Program-made: the position numbers and the translations under genes
Assembly (NCBI RefSeq): GCF_029360765.1
Contig: NZ_JARKNA010000016.1
Coordinates: 62,001-126,000 of the forward strand
Length of the DNA stretch: 64,000 nt
Reading direction: 5' to 3'
Source: Terrimonas pollutisoli
Lineage (GTDB): Bacteria; Bacteroidota; Bacteroidia; Chitinophagales; Chitinophagaceae
Part shown: positions 58,652 to 64,000 of the stretch, piece by piece
Position numbering within the stretch: the stretch's first letter is position 1
How the letters are laid out: each line of letters begins with the position of its first letter
Notes under the pieces: generated by a model
Told to the model about the DNA's origin: nothing
The model's database searches: none
The model's input: only the letters and a program-made list of their open reading frames with translations

Positions 58652-58750
58652 TCTTTAATCAGGGTTTGACTGGGACAAAGACCAGTTATTTCAGCCTGTA
58701 CGCTGGCTTCACAAAGCAGCCAGGTTTTCATGCAAACCCTGATGTACTGA

Positions 58751-59110
58751 TCAGTTGTTTGAAGCTGCATCATTTTTTACCACAGGTTTTTTATTAATGT
58801 CCTCTACCTGTTTCATAAAAGAAGTGACATTCGGATCCGCATAAGATCCGTAGGCATCAACCAGGGTGCCTTTGAGGCCATCCGAAGTTTCGATGGCATA
58901 CAGTATCGTATTGTCTGCCGGATCGCTAGCTCCTTCAAAACGGAAGAAATCCACTACATGTACTTCTGCCGGCTCGTAAATCCTTTGGCTTTTTAAGGAA
59001 AGAAGTCCTCTTTCGCCCGCTTTAAAATCTTCAGTGTATCCACTTAAAACCAATTTGTTTAAGCAGGAGGAAAGTGTTTTCATTTCTTCCGTGGTGCTAT
59101 CTTTTTGCAT
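58751..59110 (-). CDS. Conserved protein often annotated as phosphoribosylpyrophosphate synthetase-like
   Basis: The 119-residue product (MQKDSTTEEMKTLSSCLNKLVLSGYTEDFK) matches a small Bacteroidota family with VDFFRFEGASDPADNTILYAIETSDGLKGTLVDAYG. The family is usually misnamed after PRPP synthetase and lacks the PRPP-binding motif. Function is unknown. The ATG at 59110 is used, because the longer frame overlaps the terminator region. Confidence 0.7.
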   Translation of the reverse strand: MQKDSTTEEMKTLSSCLNKLVLSGYTEDFKAGERGLLSLKSQRIYEPAEVHVVDFFRFEGASDPADNTILYAIETSDGLKGTLVDAYGSYADPNVTSFMKQVEDINKKPVVKNDAASNN

Positions 59111-59145
59111 AAGTTGTTTTTTAGAGTGAATTAAAAAGCTTTTAA

Positions 59146-59179
59146 ATAAAAGCACGACAGTTAAATGCCGTGCTTTTAT
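59146..59179 (-). terminator. Terminator of the PA2169-type gene
   Basis: Stem ATAAAAGCACG/CGTGCTTTTAT begins 5 bp past the stop codon. Confidence 0.7.
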
Positions 59180-59183
59180 CTAA

Positions 59184-59645
59184 CTAGGCATGTTGTGCAT
59201 CCCTGAGCGCCTTGATCTGATCATGCGATTTTTTCAAACTTTGTTTTTGATCCATGATCAGCTGTCTTACCTCTGTGGGTAATTCTGCATCACTTGACAG
59301 AGCGGCCTCATAGGCTTTTTGTGCAGCATCTTCTCCATATTCACAAGATGCGAGAATAGCCTTGCGGTCTTTACCGCTAAATGTTGCCTTCACATCCATC
59401 CATGCCCGGTATATTTTGCCTCGTACGGTAGTATCATCTGTGATGTTATTACCAGTTGCAGAAATGTATTTGCTCAGATCATTTACATAGCTGCGGCTTT
59501 CAGCAGCCATTTGTCTGAACAGGGACTGCAGGTCGGCATCACCTGCTTTTGTTTCATTTTCTGCTTTGGTATAACCCTCTATTCTATCGTTATTAATACG
59601 CACCAGGTCATTTAGCACCTCGGCTGTTTTTTCATTGATATTCAT
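59184..59645 (-). CDS. PA2169-family four-helix-bundle protein (DUF2383)
   Basis: The 153-residue product is a ferritin-like helical bundle. It has VLNDLVRINNDRIEGYTKAE, LFRQMAAESRSYVNDLSKYI, AILASCEYGEDAAQKAYEAAL and LIMDQKQSLKKSHDQIKAL. The Glu/His positions suit this family, known from stress-linked clusters. Catalysis or metal binding is not established. Monocistronic with its own terminator. Confidence 0.85.
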   Translation of the reverse strand: MNINEKTAEVLNDLVRINNDRIEGYTKAENETKAGDADLQSLFRQMAAESRSYVNDLSKYISATGNNITDDTTVRGKIYRAWMDVKATFSGKDRKAILASCEYGEDAAQKAYEAALSSDAELPTEVRQLIMDQKQSLKKSHDQIKALRDAQHA

Positions 59646-59691
59646 AATTTTTCATTTTTAAGGTTTACAAAAAGGGTCGATTGTATAAAAA

Positions 59692-59865
59692 CTATTTTTT
59701 TGTTTTTGGTTCTTTATGGTGTTCTTTTTTGTTGTGGGTAATATCATCACCTTTGAAATCCTGTTCTTCCTTTTTGCGACTGTCAAGATTATCCCGTATT
59801 TCAGGCGATGGCTTATTACCAGCAACTGGTTTACTTTGATTTATATTAAGACTTGTGTTTTTCAT
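59692..59865 (-). CDS. Small hydrophilic hypothetical protein
   Basis: A 57-residue product very rich in Lys, Asn, Glu and Asp (KKEEQDFKGDDITHNKKEHHKEPKTKK), likely disordered. The start is ATG 59865. It is 34 bp downstream of the topoisomerase gene on the same strand. Family not recognised. Confidence 0.5.
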   Translation of the reverse strand: MKNTSLNINQSKPVAGNKPSPEIRDNLDSRKKEEQDFKGDDITHNKKEHHKEPKTKK

Positions 59866-59899
59866 AACCTTTTTTATAAGTGGGATAAAAACCATACCA

Positions 59900-60991
59900 T
59901 TAATTTTCCGGATATTTTTTACATCGTTTTTTTACCACTGAGAGCAAGATCTTTTCCCCGGCACTAAGGCCATTCCCCTTTGAATCAGGGGACGAAGAAT
60001 TACAATAACTTTCTAATTTACTTTCTTCATACAGTTGAATAAGGATGGGGTGAACATAGTATTTTCTACAAATACTCCTCGAATTGCCCAATTTTGTACT
60101 CACCTCATCCAGTACAGATACAATATTTTTCCTGATCTCTGTAGCTGTTTCTGCCTTGGCCATCGTTCGAAAACAACCCAGGGCATGCAATGAACCTGCC
60201 CATGTTCTAAAGTCCTTAGCGGAGAATTCTTCTCCTGCAGCTTCTTTAATGTAATTGTTCACCATTCCGGAGTCAATGCTCTTTTGTTGTCCTTCCTCAG
60301 TATAGTATTGAAACAACTCTTTACCCGGTATATCCCGACATTGTTTGATGATCCGGGCCAGCTTTTTATTCCTGATGGTAATGGAGTGTTCAATCCCTTT
60401 TTTACCCTTAAATGAAAAGCGGATATTTTCTTTTTTTATAGCTACATGCTTGTCCTTTAACGTGGTGAGGCCATAGGAACCGTATAGCTTTTCATAGCCA
60501 TTACTGCCGACGCGGATAAGGGTTTGTTCCTTCAGGTTTACGACAGTTGCCAGCACTTTTTTTTCAGTGAGTCCATTTTCCTTCAGGTCTTTCCTGATCT
60601 TTCGCCTCAACCTGGGCAGTGATTTTCCAAATTCATACAGCCGGTGAAATTTTGTGTGTGTTCTCAGGCCATGCCAGCCACTATGGTAGCGATATTGTTT
60701 TCGCTTATTCATGTCAATACCTGTGGCCTGTAAGTGCCCATTGGGGAAAGGACAAATCCAGACATCTCTCCAGGATGGCGGAATGGCGAGTTTTTTTATC
60801 CGCTCAAGCTCTTCTTTTTTTCGAACTAATCTGCCCTGGAAAATATACACATAGCTTTTCCCTTTCTTTTTTCGGCTGATGCCAGGTTTTTGATCTGAGA
60901 CATATAAAAGATTGGCTGCCCGGGCGGCTTGCCGGGTATCTTTATCCAGTTGCAATATTTTCTTATGTGAAAGGCGAAGCTTTTGAGTCAT
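59900..60991 (-). CDS. DNA topoisomerase IB (poxvirus-like bacterial type)
   Basis: Type IB topoisomerase relaxes supercoils through a 3'-phosphotyrosyl intermediate. The 363-residue product has a catalytic Arg in TLIRVGSNGYEKLYGSYGLTTL and an Arg in AKDFRTWAGSLHALG. The bacterial-type Asn and catalytic tyrosine lie in LGNSRSICRKYYVHP. The N-terminal domain (VWICPFPNGHLQATGID, RKQYRYHSGW) is typical of bacterial TopIB. It belongs to the stress-type gene cluster. Confidence 0.9.
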   Translation of the reverse strand: MTQKLRLSHKKILQLDKDTRQAARAANLLYVSDQKPGISRKKKGKSYVYIFQGRLVRKKEELERIKKLAIPPSWRDVWICPFPNGHLQATGIDMNKRKQYRYHSGWHGLRTHTKFHRLYEFGKSLPRLRRKIRKDLKENGLTEKKVLATVVNLKEQTLIRVGSNGYEKLYGSYGLTTLKDKHVAIKKENIRFSFKGKKGIEHSITIRNKKLARIIKQCRDIPGKELFQYYTEEGQQKSIDSGMVNNYIKEAAGEEFSAKDFRTWAGSLHALGCFRTMAKAETATEIRKNIVSVLDEVSTKLGNSRSICRKYYVHPILIQLYEESKLESYCNSSSPDSKGNGLSAGEKILLSVVKKRCKKYPEN

Positions 60992-61187
60992 ATAAGTAAT
61001 AATGGCATTATCAATTGTTGAAAAACGAGTGCCAGGCTTTTCGCCATAGCGAGTCCATAAATACCCTTACTGAATTTTCATTCGTTTGTAGAATTTGTTG
61101 CACAGGGATACACACTTCTTGCTGTAGTGGCAGCATTAAAAAACGTTGGTATCACATTTGACAATTGTAGAATAAAAGAGAATTACT

Positions 61188-61670
61188 ATGAGTGCAGATA
61201 CACACCTCCACGACATCAGGGAAAAAATCAGCCAGCTCAGGACGGCTATTATGTATAGCATGAGCGACGAACTTACTCAAATGCCCAACAGCATTGTTAC
61301 CGCTTTACACGTTGATGACGAGGGACAACTTTGGTTTACATGTCCCCAACCCTTGCTGGGTATGTATGAAGAAGGTCAATGCTTCCCAGCCAGGTTGCAT
61401 TTTTATCGCAAGGGATACTTTTTTCATGTAGAAGTGAGCGGCAAAGCTACTATTGTGAACAAATCGTTTTATGAAGAAGCACCTATGAGCCGGTCTCATA
61501 CCGGTGAAGTAATGCTCATTAAAATGGCAATGAGTTCTATAGAGTATACTGCTCCCTATGAAAAGAAGAAAAAATCCCGTTTGGAAACAATGGTGGAACA
61601 AGGTTTTAATTGGATGCTGAAGCATGTAGCGATTCCTCATCAAACAAGAACTATGCTGCCAAAAATATAG
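61188..61670 (+). CDS. PNPOx-like split-barrel flavin protein (general stress protein 26 type)
   Basis: The 160-residue product has the FMN-binding split-barrel pattern: MPNSIVTALHVDDEGQLWFTC followed by LHFYRKGYFFHVEVSGKATIVN. The general stress protein 26 family shares this layout. It may bind flavin or act in oxidative-stress defence. A tail of about 50 residues (SRLETMVEQGFNWMLKHV) is extra. Confidence 0.75.
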   Translation: MSADTHLHDIREKISQLRTAIMYSMSDELTQMPNSIVTALHVDDEGQLWFTCPQPLLGMYEEGQCFPARLHFYRKGYFFHVEVSGKATIVNKSFYEEAPMSRSHTGEVMLIKMAMSSIEYTAPYEKKKKSRLETMVEQGFNWMLKHVAIPHQTRTMLPKI

Positions 61671-61701
61671 GATAAAAAAAAGTGAGTTTGGAAACTTTAA
61701 A

Positions 61702-62094
61702 ATGATGGCAATGAAAAGGAAAATGGAGTATATAGGTCAAAAGATTGATGCTATACAGTTTGGACTTTTACGTTTTCGGGATAAAAAAGGAAGAATTACG
61801 TTGGAAGTGAGAACTAAAGTTGACAACGAAAACTCGCTGTTGTGTTTTATTAAGGAAAAAACAGACTTACGCAAACTTGTCAATAAGAAAGTGACTGTGG
61901 TACAACGAAGTGAAGATGACTATCTATATATAACAGGCCAGGTTGTTGGAAATATGGAAAGGGCAACTAAAACCATTTCGGTGCGTATTTTAAAAGCTTG
62001 TTGGTTTGTAAGAAAGACCAGTGGTGCATTATCCTGGCTGCAGGAGAAGCATATCTATGATATTTATCCACAAGGTAGTAAGCTTGCTTCGTGA
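61702..62094 (+). CDS. Hypothetical protein, beta-rich
   Basis: A 130-residue product with alternating strands (AIQFGLLRFRDKKGRITLEVRTKV, VTVVQRSEDDYLYITGQVVG) suggesting a small beta-barrel. It follows the split-barrel gene by 31 bp and may be co-transcribed. Family not recognised. It ends 2 bp before the convergent oxidoreductase gene. Confidence 0.65.
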   Translation: MMAMKRKMEYIGQKIDAIQFGLLRFRDKKGRITLEVRTKVDNENSLLCFIKEKTDLRKLVNKKVTVVQRSEDDYLYITGQVVGNMERATKTISVRILKACWFVRKTSGALSWLQEKHIYDIYPQGSKLAS

Positions 62095-62096
62095 CC

Positions 62097-63299
62097 TTAC
62101 CTGTTGAACTTAAAAATTTCAGCGTCATTATTTTTTTTGCCCAGTAACTCATCGGCAATAATATCCGCAGCGATGAGGCTAAATGTGACGCCATTACCAC
62201 CAAAGCCCAGGGCAAAATAAGTGTGCGGTCTTTCCGGTATATGTCCGATATAAGGCAAACCATCCTTCGTAGCTGCAAAGGTGCCGGCCCATTTTATATC
62301 TGTTTTTAAAAGAATAGAAGGAAAAAGTTTGGTAAAAGCTTTTTCAAGGTCCCTGGCTTTTTGTGCTAACAATTTATCTCTCTTGTGCGGATTTGAAAAC
62401 CCGACATCTTTTCCACCTATTATTATTCTGTTGTCACTGGTTGTACGAATATAAAGGTAGGGATCAGCGGTTTCCCAAATCAAAGCGTTTTTATGCCAGA
62501 AGTTTTTTTCTGCAAACGGCTCACTGGCTATGGCATAGGTTGCTTTTAGCTGTTGCACTGTTTGTGGAATATATTTTTGCGATTCATATCCACAGGCTAT
62601 TATTATTTTTTTTGCCGTGATTTTTTTGTTGTTGGCTGTTGTTAACTGCACTCCTTTTTTCTGATGCCGTATAACGACCACCTCTGTATTGTCATACACC
62701 TGTAATCCTTTTCTAATCCATTTTTCCAGGATTGCATGCGTAATCTTGTATGCGTCTGCTTCTGCTCCATCCTTCGATAAAATGCCGGCTTGCTTTGCAA
62801 AACCAAATTTGTCAATGATATCTTTTTCATCCAGCCATTGAATGGAAAAGTTGGCGTTTCGCCGGAGTTTAAATTCAGTTTTCAGTCCCGGAATATCTTT
62901 TTTGTAAGAGGCATATTGAAAGCTCGGCTTTCGTAAAAAGAGTCCGGGTGCTTTTAATTGCTCACAAAGATTTCCCATATCATCAATGGTTTTTCTGCAC
63001 AACTCATAGCTCCTGGTGGCATTTTTTTCCCCGACCATTGTAATGAGTTTGTGCAACGGCGTATCGATTTCATATTGTAACAATGCGGTGCTCGCTGCCG
63101 TACTCCCGGTGCCGACATGACGCCGGTCAATTACAACTACCCTGTGTCCATCCTTGCATAAACGGTTGGCAACAAGTGCCCCGCTTATTCCGGCGCCAAT
63201 AATTGCGATATCTGTTTTTAAATCATCATTAAGTGAAGGATAGCTGTTGATACTTCCATGCCTGAATAACCAAAAAGGTTGCGAAGAGTGTAAATCCAT
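62097..63299 (-). CDS. FAD-dependent oxidoreductase (DAO family)
   Basis: The 400-residue product has the FAD Rossmann motif DIAIIGAGISGALVANRLCKDGHRVVVIDRR, the internal GTGSTAASTALLQYEID and the C-terminal GLPYIGHIPERPHTYFALGFGGNGVTFS. This is the D-amino-acid-oxidase/glycine-oxidase-like group. The substrate is unknown; homologs are often called gamma-glutamylputrescine-oxidase-like. The N-terminal SSQPFWLFRHGSI is a family feature. Confidence 0.87.
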   Translation of the reverse strand: MDLHSSQPFWLFRHGSINSYPSLNDDLKTDIAIIGAGISGALVANRLCKDGHRVVVIDRRHVGTGSTAASTALLQYEIDTPLHKLITMVGEKNATRSYELCRKTIDDMGNLCEQLKAPGLFLRKPSFQYASYKKDIPGLKTEFKLRRNANFSIQWLDEKDIIDKFGFAKQAGILSKDGAEADAYKITHAILEKWIRKGLQVYDNTEVVVIRHQKKGVQLTTANNKKITAKKIIIACGYESQKYIPQTVQQLKATYAIASEPFAEKNFWHKNALIWETADPYLYIRTTSDNRIIIGGKDVGFSNPHKRDKLLAQKARDLEKAFTKLFPSILLKTDIKWAGTFAATKDGLPYIGHIPERPHTYFALGFGGNGVTFSLIAADIIADELLGKKNNDAEIFKFNR

Positions 63300-63473
63300 T
63301 TTATGCTATTAATGCTCTACTGAGTCAAAAGTTTGGCCATATTTTTCTACGACCTGGCAATAAGTATTACTACGTTGGGGATGATGTATTTTTTTAATTG
63401 TTATTTCTATTGGGCTGGCTAATAATAAAAAATGAATGGCACTATTTTTTCTTTAACAGAGTCAAATGATTTT

Positions 63474-63656
63474 ATGAAGCTGATTTTTTTTATAGTTGCC
63501 GGAGCACTGGCCATGACATGGTTAATTGGCTTTTTTGTTTTTAAAGCGGGCATGTTCATTCATATATCAATGATGAGCTCGGTTATTTGTTGTATACATG
63601 CTGTGATGATAAATCCAAAACAACAGCTTCCTCCTAAACAAACAAGTAATATATAA
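63474..63656 (+). CDS. Small membrane protein, hypothetical
   Basis: The product from ATG 63474 has 60 residues with two hydrophobic segments (LIFFIVAGALAMTWLIGFFVF and HISMMSSVICCIHAVMI). An upstream in-frame ATG at 63432 is also possible. It resembles the small lmo0937/DUF5670-type membrane proteins. Unknown function. Confidence 0.5.
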   Translation: MKLIFFIVAGALAMTWLIGFFVFKAGMFIHISMMSSVICCIHAVMINPKQQLPPKQTSNI

Positions 63657-63691
63657 ACTTTTAAGACAGGCTATACCATGAAGATTGTTGT

Positions 63692-64000
63692 ATGAAGCTT
63701 ATACAAAAAATAAAAAACAGGTGGGGTTATGTCCTCGCCTTTTTGTTGCTCTTAGTTTCCTATTTTCTCATTTTCTATATAATAGAAAAACTCGCCGAGG
63801 AAACTGATGCTGTTTCACAATCTTACTCCACCATCAATAACCTTGAATCAATAAAAGCAGAAATAACCGATGCCGAAACAGGTATAAGGGGATATGTTAT
63901 AACCAAAGATATCCGCTATCTCAAACCTTATAACTCTGGTTCCAAAAACGTACTTTCTTATTACCAGAATCTTCGAAGCACTATCCACAGGGATGATATA
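63692..64000 (+). CDS. CHASE3-domain membrane sensor, N-terminal part (partial)
   Basis: An open frame from ATG 63692 to the window end encodes an N-terminal transmembrane helix (GYVLAFLLLLVSYFLIFYII). CHASE3-like sequence follows (NLESIKAEITDAETGIRGYVITKDIRYLKPY). This is the usual start of a membrane histidine kinase. The output domain lies beyond the window. Confidence 0.78.
   Translation, partial: MKLIQKIKNRWGYVLAFLLLLVSYFLIFYIIEKLAEETDAVSQSYSTINNLESIKAEITDAETGIRGYVITKDIRYLKPYNSGSKNVLSYYQNLRSTIHRDDI

Overview
The window looks like chromosomal DNA of a Bacteroidota bacterium, most likely family Chitinophagaceae. The signs are TAnnTTTG-type -7 promoter boxes, a type IX secretion C-terminal domain, an S46 dipeptidyl-peptidase, a bifunctional PaaZ, a PurF of Bacteroidota type, few Shine-Dalgarno sites and long stretches of same-strand genes. 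No plasmid, phage or CRISPR signature is visible. The family assignment is inference, because there is no rRNA in the window.

Layout. 1-5.0 kb (minus): two glycosyltransferases, an AlkA-like glycosylase and the end of a phenylacetate pathway (enoyl-CoA hydratase, PaaZ). 5-12 kb: lipoproteins, Adk, MsrB, an aminotransferase, a GT-B glycosyltransferase and SixA. 12.4-21.4 kb (minus): a cysteine hydrolase, PurF, SurA, then rimP-nusA-infB. 21.6-26.2 kb: a polyprenyl-sugar operon (epimerase, ArnT-like, GT2, flippase-like). 26.5-27.4 kb: a tandem array of tRNA-like sequences, terminators and GIY-YIG genes beside tRNA-Met(CAT). 27.5-34 kb: a barrel protein, HflX, a Rieske protein, a PAS sensor, tRNA-Asn and SulP. 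34.4-37 kb: an operon for a GcvH-like protein, a methyltransferase and two small proteins, divergent from a Crp-type regulator. 37-43.5 kb: a helicase with a Myb-like tail, an ECF sigma/anti-sigma operon, small paralogous proteins and exonuclease III. 43.5-47 kb: an AraC regulator, acetyltransferase, hydrolase and cyclophilin-like lipoprotein. 47.1-49.6 kb: an arsenic-responsive operon (arsR, arsM, a Cys-containing small protein, a broken arsN2). 49.9-56.8 kb: a T9SS cargo protein, an epimerase, an outer-membrane protein, the S46 peptidase, Obg and an orphan TPP riboswitch. 57-63.3 kb: a stress and maintenance group (SDR, DUF1328, PA2169-type, TopIB, PNPOx-like, FAD oxidoreductase). The window ends inside a CHASE3 sensor.

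The strongest unusual signals are: (1) about 350-bp tandem modules in which GIY-YIG nuclease genes end inside tRNA-like sequences derived from the neighbouring tRNA-Met gene; (2) a TPP riboswitch followed by a terminator but by no thiamine gene; (3) a 36-bp palindrome sitting exactly in frame inside paaZ; (4) a duplicated TATCG-N8-CGATA operator over the promoters of arsR and arsM; (5) intergenic hairpins built from reiterated short words at four gene junctions; (6) strong hairpins between promoter and start codon of hflX and of rimP-nusA-infB.
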